A stretch of 64,000 bases of DNA from Halobacteroides halobius DSM 5150 (GCF_000328625.1 NC_019978.1:744001-808000), one strand, 5' to 3'; counted from the stretch's first letter, positions 27,687 to 36,557 are shown. A program made the numbers and translations. Notes: generated by a model not told the origin, from the sequence alone.

Positions 27687-28859
27687 ATGAATTCTTTACT
27701 ATTAAAGAAGGGAAGGATAATTACAGAAGATAAGATAATAAAGAATGGATTTGTAAGAATTAAAGATGGGGTTATAAAGAAAATAGGTCAAATGTCTAAG
27801 CTAAATAATATAAATCAAGAGCAAGTAATAGATTTAAAGGGAGATTACTTGGCCCCTGGTTTTATAGATATCCATATTCATGGGGCCAAGGGCCAAGAGG
27901 TTATGAATGGTAACAAAGAAGCTTTTTCTACGATTGCTAATTATAAAGCTAGTAAAGGGACAACAGGTTTTTTGGCAACTACTTTAACAGCTAGCCAAGA
28001 GAAATTAATAGATATTAGTCAAAGCTTAGTATCATATATAAAGTCAGAAGAACATATTGGAAATATGTTAGGGCTTCATTTAGAAGGACCCTATATCAAT
28101 CCTGATAAAAAAGGAGCACAAAATCCAGATTACATTAAAGAACCTAGTATAGAGGAGTTAGCAACTTTAGTTGATATTTTAGGGGATAAGCTTAAGATTA
28201 TAACCTTGGCCCCGGAGAACAATAATTCTAAAGAAGTAATTAATTATGCTTTAGAAAATAATATAGTTGTTTCTGCTGGGCATACAAATGCTAGTTGGGA
28301 ACAAATGCAAAAAGCTTTTGAATGGGGAGTAAGTCATGCTACACATTTATTTAATGGAATGAAAGGATTGTATCATAGAGAACCTGGAGTAGTGGGTGCT
28401 TTTTTAAATAGTAATGATACAACAGTTGAGCTAATTGTTGATAAAGAACATATTCATCCTGCGGTTATTAATTTAGTGTTACAAAATAAAAATTTCGAGG
28501 ATATTATATTAATTACAGATGCTATGGCGGCTACTGGTATGGGGGATGGAGAATATAATTTAGGTGGTTTAGAAGTTATTATAAAATCCGGGGTGGCAAG
28601 ATTGAAATCTGGTAATTTAGCCTCCAGTACCATTGATTTAAAGCAAGCAGTAAAGAATGTCATTGAGATAACAGAATTGAATTTAGTTGAAGCTATTAAG
28701 TTGGCAACTATTAATCCAGCTCGTAGATTAAATATTGCTAATCAAAAAGGAAGTATTGAAGTAGGAAAAGACGGAGATCTAGTTGTTTTTGATGATCAAT
28801 TTAATACTCAAATGACTATAATAGAAGGAGAAATAGTTTATAATAAATTGATTTCTTAA
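27687..28859 (+). CDS. nagA: N-acetylglucosamine-6-phosphate deacetylase
   Basis: 390 residues of the amidohydrolase superfamily with DIHIHGAKG, HLEGPYINP, SAGHTNA, HLFNGM and the catalytic Asp in LITDAMAATG. It removes acetate from GlcNAc-6-phosphate to feed NagB. The start follows AGAGGAGG. It is the last gene of the operon. No NagE-type PTS is adjacent, so GlcNAc-6-P must arise from the ascorbate-type PTS substrate or another source. Confidence 0.97.
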   Translation: MNSLLLKKGRIITEDKIIKNGFVRIKDGVIKKIGQMSKLNNINQEQVIDLKGDYLAPGFIDIHIHGAKGQEVMNGNKEAFSTIANYKASKGTTGFLATTLTASQEKLIDISQSLVSYIKSEEHIGNMLGLHLEGPYINPDKKGAQNPDYIKEPSIEELATLVDILGDKLKIITLAPENNNSKEVINYALENNIVVSAGHTNASWEQMQKAFEWGVSHATHLFNGMKGLYHREPGVVGAFLNSNDTTVELIVDKEHIHPAVINLVLQNKNFEDIILITDAMAATGMGDGEYNLGGLEVIIKSGVARLKSGNLASSTIDLKQAVKNVIEITELNLVEAIKLATINPARRLNIANQKGSIEVGKDGDLVVFDDQFNTQMTIIEGEIVYNKLIS

Positions 28860-28908
28860 GAATTTGAAAACTCTATTTAGGGTAGTTTAAGATTAGGAGG
28901 GAGCAAAA

Positions 28909-29439
28909 ATGCCTATATCTACCGTTGATAGGGTGAGTAGACTTAAAGAAGATGAAGCAATGAATTTAACTAAGGATGTATTTAATAAGATTGAAAATAA
29001 GTTAGGAAGTGTGCCTAATCTCTTTCGAACTTTAGGACACAAGCCTGATACTTTACGGGCTACGTGGGAATTGATGGAGTCAGTAATGAAGGATGATTTA
29101 TTACCCAGAAAATTAAAAAAATTAGTTGCTCTGCGAGTTTCCATTTTAAATCAAGCAGATTACTGCATTGATAAGCATTATCAAAGTTTGCAACAAATAG
29201 GGTATTCTACTGATGTATTAGAGAGGGTAAAGGTTGGAGAGTATGAGTATTTAACTGAAATAGAAGCTAGAGTATTAAGATTTATAGACAAGTGTCTTGA
29301 TCAAAACTATCAATTGCAAGAACCAGATTTTACAGAATTGCATTTTACAGAAGAGGAATTATTAGAATTAGTAACTGTGATTCAATTATTTGCTGGTCTA
29401 AATTCTTTCACAAGGATTTTAAATATTGAGTTAGATTAA
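28909..29439 (+). CDS. Carboxymuconolactone decarboxylase/AhpD-like protein lacking one redox cysteine
   Basis: 176 residues, all helical, of the peroxidase-related CMD branch. AhpD enzymes carry a C-x2-C-x3-H motif; here the sequence reads NQADYCIDKH, so the second cysteine and the histidine remain but the first is Asp or Ala. Thiol peroxidase activity through a CxxC pair is therefore not expected. GGAGGG precedes the ATG, and a terminator follows. It is 49 bases after nagA but metabolically unrelated. Confidence 0.82.
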   Translation: MPISTVDRVSRLKEDEAMNLTKDVFNKIENKLGSVPNLFRTLGHKPDTLRATWELMESVMKDDLLPRKLKKLVALRVSILNQADYCIDKHYQSLQQIGYSTDVLERVKVGEYEYLTEIEARVLRFIDKCLDQNYQLQEPDFTELHFTEEELLELVTVIQLFAGLNSFTRILNIELD

Positions 29440-29440
29440 A

Positions 29441-29466
29441 AACCCCCATTAATGGGGGTTTTTTTT
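29441..29466. terminator. Bidirectional terminator
   Basis: AACCCCCATTAATGGGGGTT is a perfect 20-bp palindrome followed by T's (and preceded by A's), between two converging genes. Confidence 0.92.
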
Positions 29467-29950
29467 AGTGTTCTCCGCGCATTGTTTGAAGTTTAATGAG
29501 ATGTCGTTTTTCTTCTAAGATTAATTTTTCTAAGGCTTTAATAGCATTAGAATTTTCTTCAACTTGGATTAATTCTTGATAAAGTAATAAGGAGTTTTTT
29601 TCTGCTTTGATACCTATTTTAAGTGCTTCTTCTAAGTTATGAGCAATCTCGTCTATGACTTTTTCATCTTCTGGAAACACTTTACTATCAACCAAAGATC
29701 TTAAGTAGCCACTAACTTCTTCATTATATAAATAATCTTTACTCAAAGATTTATCTTCTTCATTTAAATTATTTAGTAGCCTCTTAAAGTATTGATAGTG
29801 TTCTTCTTCGTCATCTTTTAGTTGAGTAAATAGTTTTTTAACTTTTGGTTTAGAATTAACTTTTGCACATCTTTGGTAAAATTCTTTCCCTTGTTGTTCA
29901 ATATTCATAGCCATTTTTAAGATTTCTAATCCATTTAACTGAATATCCAT
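29465..29950 (-). CDS. Ferritin-like diiron protein (rubrerythrin-related)
   Basis: 161 residues forming a four-helix ferritin-like domain with paired metal motifs: EQQGKEFY and DEEEHYQYF in the first half, KAEKNSLLLY and LEEKRHLI in the second. It lacks a rubredoxin domain. Such proteins act in peroxide reduction or iron handling. The minus-strand site AAGGAGG precedes the ATG. It is read away from the insertion sequence upstream of it, whose end lies 77 bases from its start and may have displaced its promoter. Confidence 0.85.
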   Translation of the reverse strand: MDIQLNGLEILKMAMNIEQQGKEFYQRCAKVNSKPKVKKLFTQLKDDEEEHYQYFKRLLNNLNEEDKSLSKDYLYNEEVSGYLRSLVDSKVFPEDEKVIDEIAHNLEEALKIGIKAEKNSLLLYQELIQVEENSNAIKALEKLILEEKRHLIKLQTMRGEH

Positions 29951-30017
29951 AATTTGCCTCCTTTTTTGATACTATAACATTATAATACTATTAAATGATT
30001 AGATTATCAATTTTTAT

Positions 30018-30026
30018 TTGCTAGAG
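30018..30026 (+). repeat. Target-site duplication, left copy
   Basis: TTGCTAGAG, identical to 31580-31588 on the other side of the insertion sequence. Confidence 0.93.
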
Positions 30027-31579
30027 GATAGCATCAATTTTTTATAGGTTAATAGTTAAAAATTATTTTCCCAATCAAACAATTGCCTTTAAAGCTCTAG
30101 TTAAACCTGTTCTTTTTCCTATATTTATGCTAGGTATATTCTTCTTAGGCTGAGCAAACTTCTTTTTTAACTTACTATTTATCGTTTTAGATTCAATCTC
30201 TGTTAAAGTTTCTTCTTTTTTTATTTTTTCTTCCTTTCTCAAAAACAATTCTTTCAGTTTTTCTTTATTTCCACCATTAAACTTAAATGCTTGTAATCTA
30301 GACATTTGATCAACACCAGTCTTTGACCAAGCCATTGGTCTTGAACTTAATCTATCTGCCAATATATGGCTTATATGTCCCTCAGCACTACAACCAATTG
30401 CATCTTTATCCTGGGTATAATTCACTATTCCATCCCAATTATTGTAAATATAATGACGTGATTTTCTAATTAAATTCTTTCTTTTCTCATTTTCTTCATT
30501 AGATATCAATTCACTAAAAGCTTCTTTAACTAACTCTTGGTCTGGTTCTTCTAATCCACTCCACAGTTTTTCTTTAACTTCTTTTCTTCCATATCTACTA
30601 GCTCTCCTAAAATACTTAATTAAATGATATCTATCTAATATGTATTTAGACTTAGGAAGCCACTTTAAGCCGCTTTTAATCCATGGTGCTCCATCCCCTA
30701 GTAAAAAGATCTTTTCCACTTTCTCTAACTTATAATTTTCATCTATATAATCCAGTACTTCTAACCACAGCTCTTCTGAATCTTTATATACTCCAGAAAA
30801 ATAGTATTTATTCTTTAATTCTCTCTTATCTCCAACTTCACTTATTCCTTCATGAATATAAACTAATCTAGGCATTGATTTCTTCCCATTTTGTAAAGCT
30901 ACATGATCTTCATCTGCTTCTATATACAAACAGTTTACTTCCCGTTTTTCTGTTACTTCATTTAATTCATTGTTTTCTATTTGCCCTAGCTTTCTTACCT
31001 TATTCATCACTGTTTGGTCACTTATTTCTAAATCGTCTACTGCCTCTTTACCTACCTTATTATAAGCATTTTCTGATGCTAAATCTACTAATTCAGCTTC
31101 TAACGAACTATCCATCCTTTGATATTTCTTTATTCCTAATCTTTCTTCTGCTAAATATTTATACTTATCACTGCTTTTAGAACGATAATATCTTCTTTTA
31201 TACTTCACTTCCCCAAACTTAGTCATTAATTTTCTTTGTTTCTTTTTTACTATCTTCCATTCTTTTTTTCTTTTAGTACTTTCCTTTATTGTTTCATCTA
31301 CTGTTTCTATAACCCATTTAGAAAGCTTTCTACCTAACTCATCAAGATTACTTTTGATTAAATTTATTACTTCTGATATATCCCTTCCTGAATCTAATAG
31401 CACCTCTTTTAATATTTTTTCTAATTCAATGCTGATATTTTCCTCAAATTGTTGTATAATATTGTCCATAAGAGCCATCTCCTTTCTTTGGTTTTGTTGT
31501 GGTTAACAATACCTTATCAAAAGGAGTGGCTCTTTTCTAATTTTTTGGATAAATTCACCTATACTTTTTTTACGCTATC
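30027..31579 (-). mobile_element. Intact ISLre2-family insertion sequence
   Basis: 1553 bases bounded by imperfect inverted ends that both begin GATAGC and share ATAGGT near base 17-24, and flanked by a perfect 9-bp direct repeat. A single full transposase gene fills it on the minus strand. The perfect duplication and the intact gene indicate a recent insertion, between the ferritin-like gene and the Fur-controlled promoter at 31602. Confidence 0.93.
30075..31478 (-). CDS. ISLre2-family (UPF0236) transposase
   Basis: 467 residues. It has the N-terminal helical region and KFGEVKYKRRYYRS segment, then the middle motif LYIEADEDHV and the HLIKYFR region typical of the ISLre2/UPF0236 family, which mobilises elements of about 1.5-2 kb. 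No internal stops. The start ATG has AGGAGATGG-type spacing on the minus strand. The terminal KRTGLTRALKAIV-like end is as expected for full length. Confidence 0.93.
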   Translation of the reverse strand: MALMDNIIQQFEENISIELEKILKEVLLDSGRDISEVINLIKSNLDELGRKLSKWVIETVDETIKESTKRKKEWKIVKKKQRKLMTKFGEVKYKRRYYRSKSSDKYKYLAEERLGIKKYQRMDSSLEAELVDLASENAYNKVGKEAVDDLEISDQTVMNKVRKLGQIENNELNEVTEKREVNCLYIEADEDHVALQNGKKSMPRLVYIHEGISEVGDKRELKNKYYFSGVYKDSEELWLEVLDYIDENYKLEKVEKIFLLGDGAPWIKSGLKWLPKSKYILDRYHLIKYFRRASRYGRKEVKEKLWSGLEEPDQELVKEAFSELISNEENEKRKNLIRKSRHYIYNNWDGIVNYTQDKDAIGCSAEGHISHILADRLSSRPMAWSKTGVDQMSRLQAFKFNGGNKEKLKELFLRKEEKIKKEETLTEIESKTINSKLKKKFAQPKKNIPSINIGKRTGLTRALKAIV

Positions 31580-31588
31580 TTGCTAGAG
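31580..31588 (+). repeat. Target-site duplication, right copy
   Basis: TTGCTAGAG, identical to 30018-30026. Confidence 0.93.
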
Positions 31589-31601
31589 TAGCTATTTTTC
31601 C

Positions 31602-31630
31602 TTGACAATGATAATGATTTTCATTATAAT
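31602..31630 (+). promoter_or_regulatory. Consensus promoter with an embedded Fur-type box
   Basis: TTGACA (31602-31607), a 17-base spacer and TATAAT (31625-31630) form a perfect promoter. Inside it lies a 17-bp palindrome with 7-bp arms (ATAATGA-TTT-TCATTAT, 31611-31627), which matches the Fur box pattern. Binding there would block RNA polymerase when iron is plentiful. It drives the gene set starting at 31728. Confidence 0.88.
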
Positions 31631-31727
31631 TTATAGTGTGATAAGAACTATTATTAATTTAAAATTAACTTTTGTTTAAGGAAAAAAGATAGTTATTGTT
31701 ATTTTTTAATTAGAAGAGGTGTTAGAA

Positions 31728-32702
31728 GTGAAAATTTTAGTGACAGGTGGAGCAGGGTTTATTGGGTCACATCTAGTAGAAGATTTATTAGCTACAGGAC
31801 ATCAGGTAGTAGTAGTAGATAACTTTAATGATTATTATAATCCTCAGCTTAAAGAAGAAAATATTCTTCAATTTATGAAAAGAGATAATTTTAAGGTATA
31901 TCGAACTGACATTTTAAATCAAATTGCTTTAAATAGGATCTTTAAGAGAGAAAAAATAGATAAGGTAATCCATTTAGCAGCTATGGCAGGAGTGCGTAAT
32001 TCTGTTCAACGACCTAATCTATATGTAGATGTAGATATAAAAGGAACAATTAACTTATTAGACCTAGCTAATAAATATAATATTAAGCAGTTTGTTTTTG
32101 CTTCTTCATCTTCAGTTTATGGAACTAGAAGTGAAGTGCCTTTTAGAGAAGATATGAAACTTGATTCACAAGCTTCTCCTTATGCAACTGCTAAAAAATC
32201 GGCTGAACTATTTTGTCGCAATTATCATAATTTATACGATTTAAATATTTCTATTCTAAGGTTTTTTACTGTTTACGGGCCAAGACAAAGACCAAATATG
32301 GCCATTAGTAAATTTACTCGATTGATTGACCAAGGGCAACCTATTCCTATGTTTGGTGATGGTTCTAGTAAAAGAGATTATACATATATTACAGATATAA
32401 TTAAAGGAATTAGATTAGTGTTAATTAATAATCCAGAGTTTGAAATATTTAATCTAGGTTCTAGTTCCCAAATTAAACTTTTAGATTTAATTAATCTAAT
32501 TAGTAGTAATTTAGGCAAGAAAGCTAAGCTAAAGGAACTTCCAGAACAAGAGGGAGATGTGCCAGTTACTTATGCTGATATTACTAAAGCTAAGAATAAG
32601 TTAAATTATCGACCTCAAGTAGATATTGAGGTTGGAATTAGAAAATTTACTGATTGGTATCAAAGTGCTAAAAGTAGGTTAGGTGAAAGACTTGGCAGTT
32701 GA
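31728..32702 (+). CDS. NAD-dependent nucleotide-sugar epimerase (UDP-glucuronate/galactose 4-epimerase-like)
   Basis: 324 residues of the extended SDR family. N-terminal ILVTGGAGFIGSHL binds NAD; the catalytic residues are in SSSSVYG and SPYATAKKSAE (Tyr-x3-Lys); RFFTVYGPRQRP is typical of UDP-glucuronate 4-epimerases. It should make an activated sugar for the glycosyltransferases of this operon. I chose the GTG at 31728, which has AAGAGG eight bases upstream; a GTG at 31719 is also in frame. It overlaps the next gene by 20 bases. Confidence 0.88.
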   Translation: MKILVTGGAGFIGSHLVEDLLATGHQVVVVDNFNDYYNPQLKEENILQFMKRDNFKVYRTDILNQIALNRIFKREKIDKVIHLAAMAGVRNSVQRPNLYVDVDIKGTINLLDLANKYNIKQFVFASSSSVYGTRSEVPFREDMKLDSQASPYATAKKSAELFCRNYHNLYDLNISILRFFTVYGPRQRPNMAISKFTRLIDQGQPIPMFGDGSSKRDYTYITDIIKGIRLVLINNPEFEIFNLGSSSQIKLLDLINLISSNLGKKAKLKELPEQEGDVPVTYADITKAKNKLNYRPQVDIEVGIRKFTDWYQSAKSRLGERLGS

Positions 32703-33570
32703 GGAGTTATTAAAAGCAGGTAAATTATTAATGGCTCATCCTGATTTATTATTAGTCTTTGCAGTAGGTTATTCTTTAGCTTTCTGGTTAAGATCAGTTG
32801 CATGGCTGGGATTATTTAATAAAAAAAGAGTGACTGTTAGCAACTTATATTCTTTACATATGGTCTCTTTATTAGTTAATCATCTCTTTCCTACCAAGCT
32901 AGGTGAAGTAGCTAAGATTTATCTGTTAGGCCAAGAGGGGTATACTAGTCAAAAAGCAACTTCAACAGTCTTATATAGCCGGGTAATTGATTTAATTTCG
33001 TTATTAATTAATTTGTTTTTATTTGTTAGTTTATCAATTAAGCATATCAGTTTTGACTGGAAGTTATTTATCTTACCTGCAATTATAATCTTAACTATTT
33101 GTATTAGTATAGTTTGGTTTAGCCGTTGGCAATGGATTAAGAAGTTTGAAGCTAAGCTCTTTGATTATTTAGCACAGCTACAGATAGCTTTAAAAGAGAT
33201 TAAGTCTAAGCAGTTGATTAAAGCTATATTACTTACTATTCCTAGTTGGGTTTTAGAAGTTAGTGCTTTGGCAGTAGTAGTTAAGGCATTGAATTTAGAG
33301 ATAGGATTAATTCCTTTGCTTGTAGTTAATAGTTTTACTATTATGGCTCAAGTATTTCATATTACTCCAGGAGGAGTAGGTACTTATGAGGCAAGTATGT
33401 CTTTTGCTTTGAGTCTTTATGGAGTTGATTTAGAAACTGGATTAACAATTGCAGTCTTAACCCATAGCTTAAAATTTGTTTATTCTTATTTAGTAGGTGG
33501 TCTATTTACTTTACGAGAGTCAATTAATTTAATGGATATAGTAAGATTTAAGAAAAAGTTAGCTTCTTAG
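32683..33570 (+). CDS. LPG-synthase-TM (UPF0104) membrane protein, flippase-like
   Basis: 295 residues with about seven transmembrane helices and the family marks NHLFPTKLGEVAK and TPGGVGTYE. This is the PF03706 fold of the MprF flippase half and of AglD-like proteins. In a gene set with a polyprenyl-phosphate glycosyltransferase, moving a lipid-linked sugar across the membrane is the simplest role, but this is an inference. The GTG start lies inside the epimerase gene, so translation is probably coupled. Confidence 0.82.
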   Translation: MKDLAVEELLKAGKLLMAHPDLLLVFAVGYSLAFWLRSVAWLGLFNKKRVTVSNLYSLHMVSLLVNHLFPTKLGEVAKIYLLGQEGYTSQKATSTVLYSRVIDLISLLINLFLFVSLSIKHISFDWKLFILPAIIILTICISIVWFSRWQWIKKFEAKLFDYLAQLQIALKEIKSKQLIKAILLTIPSWVLEVSALAVVVKALNLEIGLIPLLVVNSFTIMAQVFHITPGGVGTYEASMSFALSLYGVDLETGLTIAVLTHSLKFVYSYLVGGLFTLRESINLMDIVRFKKKLAS

Positions 33571-33583
33571 AAAGGAGAATTTT

Positions 33584-35044
33584 ATGAAGAAGGCCTCAGA
33601 TTTTGAAGTTTGGGCAGCCAGAGCTTGGAATTTATTAAATGAAGGAAAGTCTTTTTATCCTATATTTTCAGTAGGTATCTTTTTATTATACCATTATCAG
33701 CAATGGAGTAGTTTTAGTTTCTGGCAGTCTACTTTACTGGTTATATTGATTAATCTACCATTACTTATTACTTATATTAGATATGATTTTCCTCTTAAAT
33801 TAAGATGGTTTTTATGGGTGCCACTAATTGGATTTATAATTGCTTTTAATTATTGGAATTTAAAATTAGTCGGATTAGATTTAGGAGTTTATTTATTCTT
33901 TACTGTTATCTTTTGGGGGACAATTTATTATCATTTACGAATTGGAACTACTTTGACTAATTTTACTCGTTTTTGGAAGTTGGTTTTAAAGAATAGTGAC
34001 TCGACTAGTGGAAATTTTCAAGAACAAGTTCCTAAGACGTTGGTTACAATCTTAAGTTTAAATTATAGTTATCTATATTTAACTGGACAATTACCAATAG
34101 GAAGATCGACATTTGTTATTAAATATATAATATTCTTTTTAATTACTGTTGTAGGTGCAATTATAATTCACCATAAATTATTTAATTGGAAGCCTGAGCA
34201 GTATCAAGAGTTGACTAATAATGCTCAAGTGACAGAACCTCTTACCAATAGAGTGATAATGATTATTATTGATGGTTGTAGGAAGGATCGCTTGGCCCAA
34301 GCAGATACTCCATTTATTGATCAACTAAGAGAAGAAGGAACAGAGTATACACAGATGGAGACTATCTATCCAGCTCGAACAGTAACTTGTTTCTCATCTT
34401 TATTTACAGGTACTTATCCTGATGAGCATGGGATTAAGAGTAATTTAGTTTTGGATTTAGGAATTAAGACTGAAAGTATCTTTGATAAATTAAGACAGCA
34501 GGATAAAAAAGGGAAGTTATTAGGTATAGCTCATTTAATTGATGCTTTTGGCGAAGAAGATGTAGAAGCAATAACAGCTGTAATGGATAATGATCAGGCA
34601 GATGGTCACATAATTAAGCGGGCCAAGGATATTATGAAGCAGGAAGCACCTGAGCTATTGATTACTCAGTTAATCAGTACTGACCAGACAGGACATAGTC
34701 GTGGTGCTTTATACTCTGAATATAAAGAGAAGATTGAAGAAGCTGATAGACATATTAGTGGTTTTGTCAATTGGTTAACAGAAGAAGGTTTCATGGAAAA
34801 TACTACTTTAATTATTGCTGCTGATCATGGACAGAGTGATGGGATTGGTGGACATGGCCATTTAGATGAAGGTGAAAGATATGTTCCGTTCATTATAAAT
34901 GGACCCCAGATTAAAGCTGGATTAAGAATAGAGGATAAAAGAAGTATAGTTTCAGTAGCACCAACGATTAGTTATTTATTAGGGGTAGATTATCCTGATT
35001 ATTCTCGAGGGCCAGTGCTAACAGAAGCAATTGATAAGTCATAA
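33584..35044 (+). CDS. Membrane-anchored alkaline-phosphatase-superfamily phosphodiesterase
   Basis: 486 residues. About six hydrophobic helices fill residues 20-205. A type I phosphodiesterase/nucleotide pyrophosphatase domain follows: MIIIDGCRKDR (metal Asp), ARTVTCFSSLFTGTYP (nucleophile Thr), STDQTGHSRG, AADHGQSDG and GGHGHLDEG (metal His/Asp). Possible substrates are nucleotide sugars or lipid-linked phosphates. AAGGAG precedes the ATG. It sits between the flippase-like gene and the glycosyltransferase. Confidence 0.87.
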   Translation: MKKASDFEVWAARAWNLLNEGKSFYPIFSVGIFLLYHYQQWSSFSFWQSTLLVILINLPLLITYIRYDFPLKLRWFLWVPLIGFIIAFNYWNLKLVGLDLGVYLFFTVIFWGTIYYHLRIGTTLTNFTRFWKLVLKNSDSTSGNFQEQVPKTLVTILSLNYSYLYLTGQLPIGRSTFVIKYIIFFLITVVGAIIIHHKLFNWKPEQYQELTNNAQVTEPLTNRVIMIIIDGCRKDRLAQADTPFIDQLREEGTEYTQMETIYPARTVTCFSSLFTGTYPDEHGIKSNLVLDLGIKTESIFDKLRQQDKKGKLLGIAHLIDAFGEEDVEAITAVMDNDQADGHIIKRAKDIMKQEAPELLITQLISTDQTGHSRGALYSEYKEKIEEADRHISGFVNWLTEEGFMENTTLIIAADHGQSDGIGGHGHLDEGERYVPFIINGPQIKAGLRIEDKRSIVSVAPTISYLLGVDYPDYSRGPVLTEAIDKS

Positions 35045-35085
35045 GCTATAAGTTATGACTATATAAGTAAGAAAGGAAGGATACA

Positions 35086-35835
35086 GTGAAGAAAGTTACA
35101 GTCATTATTCCTGCTTTAAATGAAGAAGCTACAGTAGGAAAAGTAATTGAGAAAGTACCGCGAGGAGAAGTAACAGATGTTGAATTTGACATTTTAGTTA
35201 TAGATGATGGTTCAACTGATAAAACAGTTCAAGTTGCTAAAGAAGCTGGAGCAGAATATATTATTTCGCACCAAGAAAATTGGGGATTAGGGGCTACAAT
35301 TAGACAAGGTTTAAATTGGGCCTACCAACAAGGTACAGATATTGGTGTAATGATTGATTCTGATAATGAGTATCCAGCCCAAGAAATTGATAATTTAATT
35401 GAACCTATTTTAGATGATAAGGCTGATTATGTATTAGGTTCTAGATTTATGAAGCAGGTTAGAGGTATGGTACCCATCAGAAGAATTGGTAACTATTGTT
35501 TCACCTTATTACAGTCTATGTTATTAAGAAAGTGGATTACTGATGGACAGACGGGAATGAGGGCCTTTAGTAAAGAAGTAATGAGGGATTTTAGAATAAT
35601 TCATGATTATAATTATGCTCAAGTAATTACTCTTAATATTTTGCGACAAGGTTATAGGTTGGCCCAAGTTCCTATTAGTTATTCAGTAAGACAGACTGGA
35701 GATTCTTTTATTAAATTTAGGGAGTATATGACTAAAGTAGTCCCTGCTATTTTTAAGGAGATGACTACTGCACCAGAAAAAGAAGTTAATAATCAACAAT
35801 TAATAAAAGGTAGTGAACAAGTAACTGTTGATTAA
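35086..35835 (+). CDS. Polyprenyl-phosphate glycosyltransferase (DPM1/GT2 family)
   Basis: 249 residues, GT-A fold: VIIPALNEEATV at the N-terminus, IDDGSTDKT, the metal motif DSDNEYP, and DGQTGMRAF as in dolichyl-phosphate mannose synthases. No C-terminal membrane helices. It should place a sugar on a polyprenyl phosphate carrier. With the flippase-like and GT-C genes it completes a classic lipid-linked sugar pathway. The GTG start has AAAGGAAGG upstream. Confidence 0.88.
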   Translation: MKKVTVIIPALNEEATVGKVIEKVPRGEVTDVEFDILVIDDGSTDKTVQVAKEAGAEYIISHQENWGLGATIRQGLNWAYQQGTDIGVMIDSDNEYPAQEIDNLIEPILDDKADYVLGSRFMKQVRGMVPIRRIGNYCFTLLQSMLLRKWITDGQTGMRAFSKEVMRDFRIIHDYNYAQVITLNILRQGYRLAQVPISYSVRQTGDSFIKFREYMTKVVPAIFKEMTTAPEKEVNNQQLIKGSEQVTVD

Positions 35836-35851
35836 AATTGTTATTAAGTAT

Positions 35852-35892
35852 AATTGACAATGTTTTTAATTATCAATTCTACATTGTCAATT
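35852..35892 (+). repeat. Inverted repeat before the secreted-protein genes
   Basis: AATTGACAATGT (35852-35863) and ACATTGTCAATT (35881-35892) are perfect 12-bp arms around a 17-base loop. There is no T run. It could be an RNA-processing or stabilising stem, or an operator. Confidence 0.65.
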
Positions 35893-35917
35893 GTTAATTA
35901 TATAAGGAGGGGTTAAT

Positions 35918-36550
35918 ATGTTAAAATCTACAAGAAAAGTTGGAACTTTAGTTCTTATGTTGGCTTTGGTAGTAGGTCTGTCAAGTGTTGCTTTAGGTTA
36001 TTCTTATGGTACTAAAGAGAAAGACCCTTTAGTGAAAGCCTATGAAGAAGTTGTATTTAGTTTAAATAAGAGTGATCAGGACTGGGAAGAAGTAAAAGAA
36101 GAAACAGAAAAGATAGAGGATAAGTTAGAATTTTTACAAAAAGAGTTAACTGAAATTAATGCAGCAAGTCCATTCATTACTGATTACATAGCTAATATTA
36201 AATCAGGAATTGAGGCTAAAGATAAAGAGAAAATTATTCATAACTTTCAGTTAGCACTAGCAGGAAATGTAGAGCGTAGATTAGAATCAGCTCAAAAGGA
36301 AATTTCAGAGTATAAGACTGCTAAAGCTTTAGTGAAGAAGGCAAAAGGATTTTATGAAGCCTTAGAATTAACTATTAAAGCAAATAATCCAGAAGGGAAT
36401 GAAAAAGCTGAAGAAGCTTTAAGAAATTGCTTAAGTTCATTAGGAAACCCAGGTATGTTTGGCTTTGGAGCCCAAGAACCTAATTTAGAGAAGTATAAAG
36501 CTAATAAAGAAGTTGTTCTTAACGTTTTAACTGAAGTTGTTGCTAAGTAG
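35918..36550 (+). CDS. Secreted helical protein, short relative of the HExxE-repeat proteins
   Basis: 210 residues. A clear signal peptide (positively charged start, hydrophobic core about 9-25, cleavage near ALG-YS). The rest is predicted helix, rich in Glu and Lys. The segment AKGFYEALELTIKANNPEGNEKAEEALRN (read in parts: AKGFYEALEL and EKAEEALRNCL) aligns by eye with the end of the next two proteins, but the HExxE motif is replaced by LESAQKE. One Cys only. I do not recognise the family. AAGGAGGGG precedes the ATG, suggesting high expression. Confidence 0.75.
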   Translation: MLKSTRKVGTLVLMLALVVGLSSVALGYSYGTKEKDPLVKAYEEVVFSLNKSDQDWEEVKEETEKIEDKLEFLQKELTEINAASPFITDYIANIKSGIEAKDKEKIIHNFQLALAGNVERRLESAQKEISEYKTAKALVKKAKGFYEALELTIKANNPEGNEKAEEALRNCLSSLGNPGMFGFGAQEPNLEKYKANKEVVLNVLTEVVAK

Positions 36551-36557
36551 TAGAATT

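Noticed and set aside
30683-31180. Plus-strand ORFs of 62 and 101 residues
   Set aside because: They lie opposite the intact ISLre2 transposase and are rich in Leu and Tyr, as expected for an antisense shadow.
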